Origin: Burkholderiales bacterium
GTDB lineage: Bacteria; Pseudomonadota; Gammaproteobacteria; Burkholderiales; Ga0077523
Length of the DNA: 64,000 bases
Direction: 5' to 3'
Assembly (NCBI GenBank): GCA_019745565.1
Contig: JAIESW010000010.1
Location: 62,001 to 126,000, forward strand
Part shown: positions 48,090 through 57,758 of the stretch, piece after piece
How positions within the stretch are numbered: the stretch's first letter is position 1
Layout: each line of letters starts with the position of its first letter
Made by a program: the position numbers and the translations under genes
Notes under the pieces: model-generated
Told to the model about the DNA's origin: nothing
Database searches by the model: none
What the model saw: only the letters and a program-made list of their open reading frames with translations

Positions 48090-49520
48090 TCAGGATTTGT
48101 GCTCGCCGACCTTCACGATCTTCATCGTGTTGGTGCCGCCCGGTTTGCCGATGGGCTCGCCGATCGTGAGCACGATGAGATCACCGTCCTGCACCGCGCC
48201 GTGCTTTTTCAGCTGCTCCTCGGCCTCGCGCAGGAGCTGCTCGCGATCACTGCCGTAGTACTGGATCATCAGGGGATATGTGTCCTTGTAAAGCGAAAGG
48301 CGATACCGCGTCGTGATCTCCGGCGTGAGCGCATAGATCGGGACGCCGCAGTTGAGGCGCGAGATCCACAGTGCCGTGGAACCCGATTGCGTCAGTGCGG
48401 CGATGCACTTCACCTTGAGATGGAATGCGGTGAACAGCGCGGCCATGGCGATCGACTGATCGACACGGGTGAACACGCGGTTCAGGAACTCACGATCGAG
48501 CGTCGTGTCGGCCGATTTCTCGGCCTCGAGGCAGATGCGGCTCATGGCCTCGACGGTCTGCACCGGATACTTGCCGGCGGCGGTTTCCGCCGAGAGCATC
48601 ACGCCGTCGGTACCGTCGAGCACCGCGTTCGCCACGTCCGACACCTCGGCACGCGTGGGCACTGGGCTGTCGATCATGGACTCCATCATCTGCGTGGCGG
48701 TGATGGTGAGCTTGTTCTTCTCGCGCGCGAGCCGGATCATGCGTTTCTGCAGCGCCGGCACCGCCGCATCGCCGACTTCGACGGCGAGGTCGCCGCGCGC
48801 CACCATGATGCCGTCGGATGCGTCGAGGATCTCGTCGAGCGCGCCGATCGCCTCCGCGCGTTCCACCTTCGCGATCAACAGCGCGCGGCCGCCCGCTGCC
48901 CGCATCAGCTCGCGCGCCATGTACATGTCCGCGCCGCTCTTCGGGAACGACACGGCGAGAAAGTCGGCCTTCATCCGCGTGGCGGTGCGGATGTCCTCCA
49001 TGTCCTTGGCGGTCAGCGCCGGCGCCGTGAGGCCACCGCCCTGCCGGTTGATGCCCTTGTTGTTGGACAGCTCGCCACCGTGCCGCGTGACGGTGTGGAT
49101 CTCGTTGCCGCTCACCTTTTCCACCGTGAGCGTGATACGGCCGTCGTCCAGCAGGAGGATGTCGCCCGCGCGCACGTCGTTGGGCAGTTCCGGATAGTCG
49201 AGGCCCACGCGCTCCTGGTTGCCGAGCGTGCAGGCAGCGTCGAGGATGAAGCGCGACCCGTTCTCGAGCGTGATGCGACCACCTTCGAACTTGCCGATGC
49301 GGATCTTGGGTCCCTGCAGGTCGCACATGATGCCGACCGTGCGCTCCAGCTCGCGTGCCGCCTCGCGCACGGTTTCGGCGCGGGCGAGGTGATCGTCCGC
49401 CGTGCCATGGGAGAAGTTCATCCGCACGACGTCGACGCCGGCGGCGATCATCCTGCGCAGAACTTCACGGTCGGACGACGCGGGACCGAGCGTCGCGACG
49501 ATCTTGGTGCTGCGTTGCAT
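48090..49520 (-). CDS. pyk: Pyruvate kinase
   Basis: 476 residues from ATG 49520; the open frame further upstream is shadow of pgk. [34 protein letters not shown], the catalytic-lysine region [12 protein letters not shown], and [10 protein letters not shown] and [10 protein letters not shown] are in order. The C-terminal regulatory domain is present. Converts phosphoenolpyruvate and ADP to pyruvate and ATP. Two genes below gap in the same run. Confidence 0.95.
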   Translation of the reverse strand: MQRSTKIVATLGPASSDREVLRRMIAAGVDVVRMNFSHGTADDHLARAETVREAARELERTVGIMCDLQGPKIRIGKFEGGRITLENGSRFILDAACTLGNQERVGLDYPELPNDVRAGDILLLDDGRITLTVEKVSGNEIHTVTRHGGELSNNKGINRQGGGLTAPALTAKDMEDIRTATRMKADFLAVSFPKSGADMYMARELMRAAGGRALLIAKVERAEAIGALDEILDASDGIMVARGDLAVEVGDAAVPALQKRMIRLAREKNKLTITATQMMESMIDSPVPTRAEVSDVANAVLDGTDGVMLSAETAAGKYPVQTVEAMSRICLEAEKSADTTLDREFLNRVFTRVDQSIAMAALFTAFHLKVKCIAALTQSGSTALWISRLNCGVPIYALTPEITTRYRLSLYKDTYPLMIQYYGSDREQLLREAEEQLKKHGAVQDGDLIVLTIGEPIGKPGGTNTMKIVKVGEHKS

Positions 49521-49534
49521 GGGGGATCCTGGGT

Positions 49535-50713
49535 TCAGCCGGCGGCCCTGGCTTCGAGGATCTCGAGGGCCGGCAGCTTCCGGCCTTCGAGGAACTCGAG
49601 GAACGCGCCACCGGCGGTGGAGATGTAGGAAACGCGATCTGTGATGCCGTACTTCGCGATGGCTGCGATGGTGTCGCCGCCGCCGGCCAGCGAGAAGCCG
49701 CGCGCGGATGCGATGGCGTCGGCGATCGCCCTGGTGCCGCCGCCGAAGCGGTCGAACTCGAACACGCCCACCGGGCCGTTCCAGACGATGGTGCCGGCAG
49801 CCTTCAGCATCGAGGCGAACTGCGCGGCGGTCTTCGGACCCACGTCGAGGATGAGATCGTCGGCCGCGACGTCCTGCACGTCCTTCACGGTGGCCTCGGC
49901 GTCCGCGGCGAAATGCTTCGCGACGGTGACGTCCACCGGAATCGGCACGGACGCACCGCGCCTGGACGCCGCGTCCATGATCCTGCGCGCTTCCGGCAGC
50001 AGGTCGGGTTCGGCCAGGGACTTCCCGATGGGTAGTCCGGCTGCGAGCATGAACGTGTTCGCGATGCCGCCGCCGACGATCAGCTGGTCCACCTTCTCGG
50101 CCAGCGAGGCGAGAATGGTGAGCTTGGTCGACACCTTGGAGCCGCCGACGATGGCGATCATCGGACGCGCCGGATGATCGAGCGCCTTGGTGAGCGCGTC
50201 CACTTCGGCCCCCATCAGCGGGCCGGCCACGGCGACGGGTGCGAAGCGCGCGACACCGTGGGTGGTGGCTTCCGCGCGATGGGCGGTAGCGAAGGCATCG
50301 TTCACGTAGACGTCGCACAGCGCCGCCATCTTGCGCGCGAGCGCTTCGTCGTTCTTCTTCTCGCCCTTGTTGAAGCGGCAGTTCTCCAGCAGCACGGCCT
50401 GACCGGCAGCGACCTCGACACCGTCCAGCCAGTCGCGCTTGAGGGGCACCGGAGCGCCCAGCAGCTCGGACAGGCGCTGCGCCACCGGCTCGAGCGATTC
50501 CGTCGGATCGAACTGACCTTCTGTGGGCCGGCCCAGGTGCGACACCAGCATCACCTTGGCGCCCTGGCCGAGCGCGTGGCGGATGCCCGGCAGCACGGCG
50601 CGGATGCGGGTGTCATCGGTGATCCGGCCGTCGGCCAGCGGCACGTTGAGGTCGACACGGATCAGCACGCGCTTGCCGCGTACGTCGATGTCGGAGAGCT
50701 TGCGGATTGCCAT
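49535..50713 (-). CDS. pgk: Phosphoglycerate kinase
   Basis: 392 residues. [30 protein letters not shown], the nucleotide-site GGSKVSTKL and the C-terminal [16 protein letters not shown] are the family blocks. Follows gap by 85 bases that contain a strong hairpin. Confidence 0.96.
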   Translation of the reverse strand: MAIRKLSDIDVRGKRVLIRVDLNVPLADGRITDDTRIRAVLPGIRHALGQGAKVMLVSHLGRPTEGQFDPTESLEPVAQRLSELLGAPVPLKRDWLDGVEVAAGQAVLLENCRFNKGEKKNDEALARKMAALCDVYVNDAFATAHRAEATTHGVARFAPVAVAGPLMGAEVDALTKALDHPARPMIAIVGGSKVSTKLTILASLAEKVDQLIVGGGIANTFMLAAGLPIGKSLAEPDLLPEARRIMDAASRRGASVPIPVDVTVAKHFAADAEATVKDVQDVAADDLILDVGPKTAAQFASMLKAAGTIVWNGPVGVFEFDRFGGGTRAIADAIASARGFSLAGGGDTIAAIAKYGITDRVSYISTAGGAFLEFLEGRKLPALEILEARAAG

Positions 50714-50739
50714 CTGGAAAGTAGGGCGTGAAATGCGAA

Positions 50740-50787
50740 GGGCGAGGTAGGGAGCAGTACGAAACGGACCTGCCTCCTACCTCGCCC
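50740..50787. terminator. Hairpin between gap and pgk
   Basis: GGGCGAGGTAGG (50740-50751) is exactly complementary to 50776-50787, with a further GCAG/CTGC stem inside. On the minus strand it lies about 11 bases after the gap stop. No U-run. A processing or partial-termination structure giving more gap than pgk mRNA is plausible. Confidence 0.55.
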
Positions 50788-50798
50788 CTCGCCGGGAC

Positions 50799-51809
50799 TT
50801 ACTTCGCGTTCATGAACGCAACCGCCGTATCCAGCATGCGGTTGCTGAAACCCCATTCGTTATCGTACCAGGAGGAGACTTTCACGAGCGTGCCCTCCGC
50901 CACCTTCGTGAGCGAGGCGTCGAAGATGGACGAGCGCGGGTCGTGGTTGTAGTCGATCGATACCAGGGGTTCCTTGGTGTAGCCCAGGATGCCTTTCAGT
51001 TCGCCGGCGGCGGCGGCCTTGATGGTGTCGTTCACTTCCTCCACCGTCGTCGGGCGCTTGGCCGTGAAGGTGAGGTCCACCAGCGATACGTTGATGGTGG
51101 GTACGCGGATGGCATAACCGTCCAGCCGGCCCTTCAGTTCGGGCAGGACCTCGCCGACCGCGGACGCGGCGCCGGTCTTGGTGGGGATCATCGACATGGT
51201 GGCGGAGCGCGCCCGGCGCAGGTCCTCGTGATACACGTCGGTCAGCACCTGGTCGTTGGTGTAGGCGTGAATGGTGGTCATCAGCCCGGCCACCAGACCG
51301 ATCTTGTCGTGCAGCGGCTTCACCAGCGGCGCGAGACAATTGGTGGTGCAGGACGCGTTCGAGATCACCGTGTGCGCCGGCTTGAGGGTGTGGTGGTTGA
51401 CGCCGTAGACGATGGTCGCGTCGACATTCTTGCCCGGGGCGGAGATGATGACCTTCTTGGCGCCGCCGGTGAGGTGGGCAGCCGCCTTCTCCTTCGCCGT
51501 GAAGAGGCCGGTGCATTCCATCACCACGTCCACGTTGAGCGACTTCCACGGCAGCTTGGCGGGGTCGCGTTCGGCGAACACCTTGATCGGATCGCCGTTC
51601 ACCACCAGCGCATCGCCCTCCACGTTCACCGTGCCCTGGAACTTCCCGTGCGCCGTGTCGTAGCGCGTCAGGTGCGCATTGGTCTCCGGACTGCCCAGGT
51701 CGTTCAGGGCGACGATCTGGAGCTCGCCGTTGCGGCCCGATTCATAGAGCGCACGCAGGATGTTGCGGCCGATGCGGCCGTAGCCGTTGATAGCAACGCG
51801 GATGGGCAT
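50799..51809 (-). CDS. gap: Glyceraldehyde-3-phosphate dehydrogenase
   Basis: 336 residues from ATG 51809 with AAGGAGA just upstream. [16 protein letters not shown] is the NAD site; the catalytic cysteine is in [12 protein letters not shown]; the C-terminal [13 protein letters not shown] is invariant. First gene of the long minus-strand run and divergent from the sugar importer. Confidence 0.96.
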   Translation of the reverse strand: MPIRVAINGYGRIGRNILRALYESGRNGELQIVALNDLGSPETNAHLTRYDTAHGKFQGTVNVEGDALVVNGDPIKVFAERDPAKLPWKSLNVDVVMECTGLFTAKEKAAAHLTGGAKKVIISAPGKNVDATIVYGVNHHTLKPAHTVISNASCTTNCLAPLVKPLHDKIGLVAGLMTTIHAYTNDQVLTDVYHEDLRRARSATMSMIPTKTGAASAVGEVLPELKGRLDGYAIRVPTINVSLVDLTFTAKRPTTVEEVNDTIKAAAAGELKGILGYTKEPLVSIDYNHDPRSSIFDASLTKVAEGTLVKVSSWYDNEWGFSNRMLDTAVAFMNAK

Positions 51810-51836
51810 GAAGGTCTCCTTGCTTCGAGACGAAGG

Positions 51837-51842
51837 ATTGTA
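51837..51842 (-). promoter_or_regulatory. Candidate -10 element of the gap promoter
   Basis: TACAAT on the minus strand, 28 bases before the gap start codon. The -35 region is poor (GAACGG-like at 17 bases), as often where an activator or a highly GC background is involved. Confidence 0.35.
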
Positions 51843-51955
51843 TCTCAGCACCGTGGACGCCGTTCCCGCACCGCGCATGGACAACGCGCGCGCGACTTGG
51901 GTATGCTGCCTTGCGACCCCAAATCAGCGAACCTGCGATACCGAACTACAAGATT

Positions 51956-51969
51956 CGAGACGGGTCTCG
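51956..51969. promoter_or_regulatory. Palindrome in the gap/sugar-importer divergent region, candidate operator
   Basis: CGAGAC-GG-GTCTCG: six perfect pairs around a two-base centre, 64 bases before the binding-protein gene and about 150 before gap. Such a site could bind a dimeric sugar-responsive repressor controlling one or both directions. No regulator gene lies beside it. Confidence 0.35.
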
Positions 51970-52032
51970 GGCATGTACCCAGCGCGCGGCAAGGTAGCAG
52001 CCGCGCCCGACAAAGATACGGGAGGAGCAAAC

Positions 52033-53298
52033 GTGAGCATCGTTGAGCGTTCATTCACGCGGTCCCTTGTCGCCTGCGCCATCGGCTCGTTGTTCGCCGT
52101 CGGCAGTGCCATCGCCGGCGAGGTCGAAGTGCTGCACTGGTGGACCTCCGGCGGCGAGGCCAAGTCCGTCGTGGAACTGAAGAAGATCCTCGAAACCAAG
52201 GGCCACAAGTGGAAGGACTTCGCGGTGGCCGGCGGCGGCGGCGAGAACGCGATGACGGTGCTCAAGTCGCGCGTCGTGTCCGGCAAGCCGCCCACGGCCG
52301 CGCAAGTGAAGGGCCCATCGATCCAGGAATGGGGTGCCGAAGGCGTCCTGACCCAGCTGGACGGGGTGTCCAAGGCCGGCAACTGGGACGGACTCCTGCC
52401 CCCGGTGGTGAGCAACGTCATGAAGTACAAGGGCCACTACGTCGCGGTGCCGGTCAACGTGCACCGCGTGAACTGGATGTGGGCCAATCCCGAGGTGTTC
52501 AAGAAGGCCGGCGCCAAGATCCCGACCACGTGGGACGAGTTCGCGGTTGCCGCGGACAAGATCCAGAAGGCCGGCTTTATTGCCGTGGCGCACGGCGGGC
52601 AGCCCTGGCAGGACGCGACGGTGTTCGAATCGGTCGCGCTGGGCGTGGGCGGGGCGGACTGGTTCAACAAGGCGTTCGTGAAGCTCGACACGGGCGCGCT
52701 CAACAGCCCGACCATGGAGAAGGCCTTCGCGACGCTGCGCACGGTCCAGAAGTACGTCGACAAGGACGCCGCGAACCGCGACTGGAACCTCGCCACCGCG
52801 ATGGTCATCAACGGCAAGGCCGCCATGCAGTTCATGGGCGACTGGGCCAAGGGCGAGTTCACCGCCGCCAACAAGGTGCCCGGCAAGGACTACGTGTGCG
52901 CGCCCGCCCCGGGGACCGCAGGTGCGTTCACCTTCAACATCGACAGCTTCATCATGTTCGAGCAGAAGGATCCGGAGGCGAAGAAGGCGCAGGCCGATCT
53001 GGCCGCCGCGATCATGGAGCCCCACTTCCAGGAAGTGTTCAACCTGAACAAGGGCTCCATTCCGGTGCGTTCCGGCATGGACATGAGCAAGTTCGACCAG
53101 TGCGCCAAGGACTCGACCACCGAGTTCCAGTCGAGCAACAAGTCCGGCAAGCTGGTGCCGAGCTGGGCGCACGGCATGGCCATGCCCTCCGCGGTCCAGG
53201 GGGCGATGTTCGACGTCGTGACACAGTTCATGAACTCGAACATGTCGCCCAAGGACGCCGCGGCGAAGATGGCTGCCGCAACGAAGGCCAAGGGCTGA
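52033..53298 (+). CDS. Glucose/mannose-type ABC substrate-binding protein (GtsA-like)
   Basis: 421 residues from GTG 52033, preceded by GGGAGGAG. A signal peptide runs to about residue 28 (AVGSAIAGE). The mature start VEVLHWWTSGGEAKSVVEL and AVAGGGGENAMTVLKSRVVSG match the GtsA-type family of monosaccharide-binding proteins in Pseudomonas glucose transporters. NRDWNLATAMVINGKAAMQFMGDW is also typical. Periplasmic; delivers hexose to the permeases at 53370 and 54271. Glucokinase and transketolase nearby support a glucose role, which is inference. Confidence 0.85.
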   Translation: MSIVERSFTRSLVACAIGSLFAVGSAIAGEVEVLHWWTSGGEAKSVVELKKILETKGHKWKDFAVAGGGGENAMTVLKSRVVSGKPPTAAQVKGPSIQEWGAEGVLTQLDGVSKAGNWDGLLPPVVSNVMKYKGHYVAVPVNVHRVNWMWANPEVFKKAGAKIPTTWDEFAVAADKIQKAGFIAVAHGGQPWQDATVFESVALGVGGADWFNKAFVKLDTGALNSPTMEKAFATLRTVQKYVDKDAANRDWNLATAMVINGKAAMQFMGDWAKGEFTAANKVPGKDYVCAPAPGTAGAFTFNIDSFIMFEQKDPEAKKAQADLAAAIMEPHFQEVFNLNKGSIPVRSGMDMSKFDQCAKDSTTEFQSSNKSGKLVPSWAHGMAMPSAVQGAMFDVVTQFMNSNMSPKDAAAKMAAATKAKG

Positions 53299-53307
53299 CG
53301 GTCGTCT

Positions 53308-53339
53308 GACCGGGAGGGGCCGTCCGGCTGCTCCCGGTC
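53308..53339. terminator. Hairpin after the sugar-binding-protein gene
   Basis: GACCGGGAG (53308-53316) pairs perfectly with CTCCCGGTC (53331-53339). It starts ten bases after the stop codon and before the permease gene, with no U-run, matching the design seen after livK. Confidence 0.55.
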
Positions 53340-53369
53340 TCACACTCCTTCCCGGCGAGGGCGCAAGCC

Positions 53370-54278
53370 TTGAACACCGCCGCCCCCGTGCCGCGCCGCT
53401 CGGCCCTCGATGCCGTCGAGGCGGCGCTGCCGAAGATCGTGCTCGGACCTACGCTGCTGGTGAGCCTGGTCTTCGTCTACGGCTTCATCGCCTGGACGGC
53501 GATTCTCTCGTTCACGAAATCGCGCCTGCTGCCGAACTACGAGTTCGTCGGCTTCTACCAGTACGTCACGCTGTTCGAGAACGAACGCTGGTGGGTGGCG
53601 CTCAAGAACCTGTGCGTCTTCGGCGGGCTGTTCATCTTCTTCTGCCTCGCCACGGGCCTGATCCTCGCGATCCTGCTCGATCAGAAGATCCGCGCGGAAG
53701 GCTGGTTGCGCTCCATCTATCTCTATCCCATGGCGCTGTCGTTCATCGTGACCGGCACGGCCTGGAAGTGGATTCTCAATCCCGGCCTCGGCATCGAGCG
53801 TCTGGTGCAGCAGGCAGGGTTCCCCGGCTTCACTTTCGACTGGCTGGTGAATCCGCAGATGTCCGTCTACACCGTGGTGATCGCGGGCGTCTGGCAGTCG
53901 TCCGGCTTCGTGATGGCGCTGTTCCTGGCGGGCCTGCGCGGCATCGACGATTCGGTCATCAAGGCGGCTCAGGTGGACGGTGCCAGCATGCCGCGCATCT
54001 ACTGGAGCATCATCATCCCGACCTTGCGGCCGGTGTTCTTCAGTGCCGTGATGATCCTCGCGCATATCGCCATCAAGAGTTTCGACCTGGTGATGGCGCT
54101 GACCGGGGGCGGGCCCGGCTTCTCGTCCGACATGCCGGCCACGTTCATGTACGCGTTCGGCTTCACGCGCAACCAGATCGGACTGGGTGCGGCGTCGGCC
54201 ATGATGATGCTGATGACGGTGGTCGCCGTGATCGTGCCCATGATGTACGCCGAGGTGCGGAGGAACCGTCGTGGCTGA
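53370..54278 (+). CDS. Sugar ABC transporter permease, MalF/GtsB type
   Basis: 302 residues from TTG 53370. Six or so membrane segments follow a short cytoplasmic N-terminus. The EAA loop that docks on the ATPase is KAAQVDGASMPRIYWSIIIPTL near residue 210. Inner-membrane half-channel for the hexose importer. Ends with an 8-base overlap with the second permease. Confidence 0.87.
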   Translation: MNTAAPVPRRSALDAVEAALPKIVLGPTLLVSLVFVYGFIAWTAILSFTKSRLLPNYEFVGFYQYVTLFENERWWVALKNLCVFGGLFIFFCLATGLILAILLDQKIRAEGWLRSIYLYPMALSFIVTGTAWKWILNPGLGIERLVQQAGFPGFTFDWLVNPQMSVYTVVIAGVWQSSGFVMALFLAGLRGIDDSVIKAAQVDGASMPRIYWSIIIPTLRPVFFSAVMILAHIAIKSFDLVMALTGGGPGFSSDMPATFMYAFGFTRNQIGLGAASAMMMLMTVVAVIVPMMYAEVRRNRRG

Positions 54279-55155
54279 CTTCGTGCGCGCCGACAGCGCC
54301 GGCGGCGGGCGCGCGCTCGGGCGGATCGTCGTCTACGGCCTGCTGATCCTGGTGGCCCTGTACTACCTGATGCCGCTCTTCGTGATGCTGACCACGTCGA
54401 TCAAGACGCTCGAGGAGATCCGCGCGGGCAACCTGATCGCGCTGCCCGGTACCGTCACGTTCGAGGCGTGGGCCAAGGCGTGGGGCTCGGTCTGCACCGG
54501 CGCGGACTGCAGCGGCCTCAAGAACAACTTCTGGAGCTCGGTGAGCTTCGTGCTGCCGGCGGTGGTGATCTCGACCCTGATCGGCGCCTTCAACGGCTAC
54601 GTGCTGACGCTATGGCGCTTCAAGGGCTCGGATCTGCTGTTCACCACCATGCTGGTGGGTTGCTTCATCCCGTTCCAGGTGGTGCTGCTGCCCATGGCCC
54701 AGACGCTCGGCTGGCTGGGCCTCGCCAACACGACTTCCGGCCTGGTCTTCGTCCATGTGGTCTACGGGCTCGCGTTCACCACGCTTTTCTTCCGCAATTT
54801 CTACGTGAGCGTGCCGGAGGAGATGGTCAAGGCTGCCCGCATCGACGGCGCAGGGTTCTTCACCATCTTCTGGCGCATCATCCTGCCGCTGTCGCCGCCC
54901 ATCATCGTGGTGTGCGTGATCTGGCAGTTCACCCAGATCTGGAACGACTTCCTGTTCGGGGTCGTGTTCTCCGGCGGCGACCGCCAGCCGATCACCGTCG
55001 CGCTCAACAACCTGGTCAACACGTCGACCGGGGTCAAGGAGTACAACGTCGACATGGCGGCCGCCATCATCGCTGCCTTGCCGACGCTGTTCGTCTATAT
55101 CGTCGCCGGCAAGTACTTCGTGCGCGGCCTCACTGCGGGCTCGGTCAAGGGATGA
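54271..55155 (+). CDS. Sugar ABC transporter permease, MalG/GtsC type
   Basis: 294 residues from GTG 54271. The EAA loop is KAARIDGAGFFTIFWRIILPLS near residue 190. A segment around residues 65-88 holds two cysteines (SVCTGADCSG), a small periplasmic disulfide-like loop. Pairs with the permease encoded just upstream. Confidence 0.87.
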   Translation: MADFVRADSAGGGRALGRIVVYGLLILVALYYLMPLFVMLTTSIKTLEEIRAGNLIALPGTVTFEAWAKAWGSVCTGADCSGLKNNFWSSVSFVLPAVVISTLIGAFNGYVLTLWRFKGSDLLFTTMLVGCFIPFQVVLLPMAQTLGWLGLANTTSGLVFVHVVYGLAFTTLFFRNFYVSVPEEMVKAARIDGAGFFTIFWRIILPLSPPIIVVCVIWQFTQIWNDFLFGVVFSGGDRQPITVALNNLVNTSTGVKEYNVDMAAAIIAALPTLFVYIVAGKYFVRGLTAGSVKG

Positions 55156-55165
55156 AAATGAAACA

Positions 55166-55232
55166 ACCCCCACGTTCGCTGTGCTCTCTGCCCCCCAAGG
55201 GGGCGCGTCAGTGCCTTGGGGCGGCCCGGCGT
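55166..55232. repeat. CCCCCCAAGGGGG ... CCTTGGGGCGGCCCGG intergenic element
   Basis: A 67-base element with ACCCCCACGTTCGCTGTGC, then CCCCCCAAGGGGGCG, then CCTTGGGGCGGCCCGGCG. I recognise this pattern as a short dispersed intergenic repeat of Burkholderiales chromosomes (from memory; not checked). It fills the space between the permease and ATPase genes. Confidence 0.65.
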
Positions 55233-55239
55233 CACTGAC

Positions 55240-56352
55240 ATGGGTTCTCTGTCGATCCGCAACGTCGTCAAGCGCTACGGCAACGTCACCATCCTGAAGA
55301 GCATCGACCTCGAGGTTCGCGACGGCGAGTTCGTGATCCTGGTAGGGCCGTCAGGCTGCGGCAAATCGACGCTGCTCAACATGATCGCCGGGCTCGACAC
55401 CGTGTCGGAAGGCGAGATCGCCATCGGCGGGCGCGTGGTCAACAACCTGCCGCCGAAGGATCGGGACATCGCCATGGTGTTCCAGTCCTACGCGCTATAT
55501 CCCACCATGAACGTGCGCGACAACATTCTTTTCGGGTTGCGCATCCGCAAGAGTTCTCCGCAGCAGATGGAAGAGGCGCTCGCCCGGGTGGCGAAGACGC
55601 TGCAGATGGAACACCTGCTCGACCGCAAGCCGTCACAGCTCTCCGGCGGTCAGCGCCAGCGGGTGGCCATGGGCCGGGCGCTCGCGCGCGATCCGGCGCT
55701 GTTCCTGTTCGACGAACCGCTGTCGAACCTCGACGCGAAACTGCGCGTCGACATGCGCACCGAGATCAAACTGCTGCACGAGCGCGTCAAGACCACCATC
55801 GTCTACGTGACCCACGACCAGATCGAGGCCATGACGCTCGGCGATCGCATCGTCGTGATGAAGGAAGGCGAAGTGCGTCAGGTGGGTACGCCGCAGGAGG
55901 TGTACGACGATCCGGCCGATCTGTTCGTGGCCGGCTTCATCGGATCGCCCTCGATGAACTTCATCCGCTGCACGGTCGAATCGCGCGGGGGAAGATTGGG
56001 CGTCGCGCTGCACGACGGCGGCGGCTCGTTCTTCATGCCGGCACCGCCGTCCATCGGCGGGCTGGGCGAACGAGTCGGCCAGGAAGTGATCCTGGGCATC
56101 CGTCCGGAACAGATCACCGACAAGGATCCCTACGCCGGGGCAAATCCGCATTCCATCGAACAGGCTGCCCGCATCGAAGTGGTGCAGCCGACGGGCCCCG
56201 ACACGCTGGTGCTGATCCACCTGAACGGCACGCCGGTAACGTGTCGCGTGCATCCGGGTGCGAACCCCAAGGCCGGGCAGTCGATGGGACTCACGTTCGA
56301 TCTGTCGAAGCTGGTGTTCTTCGATCCTTCGACCGAGAAGCGAATTCGCTAG
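55240..56352 (+). CDS. Sugar ABC transporter ATPase, MalK/UgpC type
   Basis: 370 residues from ATG 55240; an upstream in-frame TTG lies inside the repeat and is rejected. Walker A GPSGCGKST near residue 37, signature LSGGQRQRVAMGRAL, Walker B LFLFDEPLSNLD, switch YVTHDQIEAM. The C-terminal TOBE-type domain (about 240-370) suits a CUT1 importer, whose ATPase may serve several permeases. Supplies energy for hexose uptake. Confidence 0.9.
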   Translation: MGSLSIRNVVKRYGNVTILKSIDLEVRDGEFVILVGPSGCGKSTLLNMIAGLDTVSEGEIAIGGRVVNNLPPKDRDIAMVFQSYALYPTMNVRDNILFGLRIRKSSPQQMEEALARVAKTLQMEHLLDRKPSQLSGGQRQRVAMGRALARDPALFLFDEPLSNLDAKLRVDMRTEIKLLHERVKTTIVYVTHDQIEAMTLGDRIVVMKEGEVRQVGTPQEVYDDPADLFVAGFIGSPSMNFIRCTVESRGGRLGVALHDGGGSFFMPAPPSIGGLGERVGQEVILGIRPEQITDKDPYAGANPHSIEQAARIEVVQPTGPDTLVLIHLNGTPVTCRVHPGANPKAGQSMGLTFDLSKLVFFDPSTEKRIR

Positions 56353-56370
56353 CTCAGAACCTATCGACGC

Positions 56371-56437
56371 GGCGGACGCGGCGCGTACCCGAAGAAAGAA
56401 GCGATCCGGTCTGTTCCAGGTTTACCCCGCGTCCGCC
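56371..56437. terminator. Long-loop inverted repeat between convergent ABC ATPase and SemiSWEET genes
   Basis: GGCGGACGCGG (56371-56381) and its exact complement (56427-56437) are separated by 45 bases. It may act as a weak bidirectional terminator or be chance in GC-rich DNA. Confidence 0.3.
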
Positions 56438-56457
56438 TTGAACGCTTTCAGGCGCTT

Positions 56458-56751
56458 CTATGGCAGATCTACTTCCTGCTCGCGCTTCCCCCGCCGCCCG
56501 CCGTAGCGGACTTTCAGCGCGATCACCAGCACCGAAAGCACCAGCGTCACCACGTTCGCCACGATGATCGGCATCGCCGCCAGGGCGATGCCGTAGGCGA
56601 GCCACAACACGATGCCGACGCTGAAGATGCCGAACATCAGATACGACACGTCGTCGGCCGACTTGGTGACCCAGATCTTCACCGCCTGCGGCACGAAGGC
56701 GATGGTGGTCAACGTGCCTGCCAGCAGGCCCAGCCAGTCGGTCGGAGTCAA
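56458..56751 (-). CDS. SemiSWEET-family sugar transporter (PQ-loop)
   Basis: 97 residues from TTG 56751, which overlaps the glucokinase stop (TTGA). Three membrane helices: about 6-24, 38-57 and 63-85. The PQ-loop signature is LTTIAFVPQAVKIWVTKSA followed by DDVSYLMFGIFSVGIVLWL, which is canonical for SemiSWEET. Dimers of this small protein form a sugar channel in the inner membrane. Pairing with glucokinase suggests glucose or sucrose flux. The tail is basic and cytoplasmic. Confidence 0.88.
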   Translation of the reverse strand: MTPTDWLGLLAGTLTTIAFVPQAVKIWVTKSADDVSYLMFGIFSVGIVLWLAYGIALAAMPIIVANVVTLVLSVLVIALKVRYGGRRGKREQEVDLP

Positions 56752-57716
56752 AGCGGGGTGAACGCCCGGGCGACACCGCGCAGGGCGGGGTTGCGAGCGG
56801 TGATCACGTAGGTGGGTACCGCCGCCACGTAGCTGCGGAAGCGGCCCTTGTGTTCGAAGCGCGCCCGGAACGGCGACCGGTCGAACCAGTCGCCCAGGCT
56901 CGGCACGATGCCGCCACCGATGTACACGCCGTTGCGAGCGCCGAGCGTCACGCACAGGTTGGCGGCAGCGCTGCCCAGGATGCCGCAGAACATTTCCAGC
57001 GCTTCACGGCAGATCGCGTCGGTGCCGTCCCGGCCGCGGCGCGCGATGTCCTCCGGCGCCAGCGGCGGCGCGGCCACACCGTCGATCGCAGCCAGCGAAT
57101 CGCGCAGCGCCACCAGTCCCGGCCCGCTCGCGAGCCGTTCCGTGGACACGTGATCGTAGGTCTGCCACATCACCCTCAACACTTCGATCTCGCGCGGCGT
57201 GATCGGACTGAACGCCGTGTGTCCGCCTTCGCCCTGGATCGGAATCCAGCCATCGCCCGCCGGCACCAGGCCCGAGACGCCCAAGCCGGTGCCCGCCCCG
57301 ATCAGGGCGATCGGCGTGTTCGCGACCGGAGCGCCGCCGCCGACCTGCCGATACTCATCGGACGCAAGCAACGGCAGCGACAACGCCAGCGCCGTGAAGT
57401 CGTTCACCATCACGAGACGATCGAGGCCGAGCATCGTGCGCGTCTGCTCGACCGAGAACGTCCAGTCGTTGTTGGTGAGCTTGATGCGATCGCTGGTGAT
57501 GGGCGTGGCCGCCGCGACCGCGGCCTCCTTCACCGGCGGGTTGCCCTGGGAAGCGAGATAGGCGGCGGCAGCCGCTCCGAGATCCGCAAAGTCCGCGCAC
57601 TGCAGCGTCGATTCCTGCTGCGGCGTCTCGGAGCCTTCGCTCAGCAACGCGAATCGCGCGTTGGTGCCGCCGATGTCGGCCACCAGACGCGTGAATCGCG
57701 CGGCAGCCATCCTCAT
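56748..57716 (-). CDS. glk: Glucokinase
   Basis: 322 residues of the E. coli Glk type, not the ROK type. The ATP site is LVADIGGTNARFAL, the substrate region VNDFTALALSLP and IQGEGGHTAFSP with catalytic Asp and sugar-binding Glu/His, and GGGIVP near the C-terminus. Phosphorylates glucose delivered by the adjacent importer or the SemiSWEET. Start ATG 57716; ATG 57710 is an alternative two codons in. Confidence 0.92.
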   Translation of the reverse strand: MRMAAARFTRLVADIGGTNARFALLSEGSETPQQESTLQCADFADLGAAAAAYLASQGNPPVKEAAVAAATPITSDRIKLTNNDWTFSVEQTRTMLGLDRLVMVNDFTALALSLPLLASDEYRQVGGGAPVANTPIALIGAGTGLGVSGLVPAGDGWIPIQGEGGHTAFSPITPREIEVLRVMWQTYDHVSTERLASGPGLVALRDSLAAIDGVAAPPLAPEDIARRGRDGTDAICREALEMFCGILGSAAANLCVTLGARNGVYIGGGIVPSLGDWFDRSPFRARFEHKGRFRSYVAAVPTYVITARNPALRGVARAFTPL

Positions 57717-57758
57717 CAGCCCGCGCGGGACCGCAGGCCCATCAAGGGGGCGTCTACC

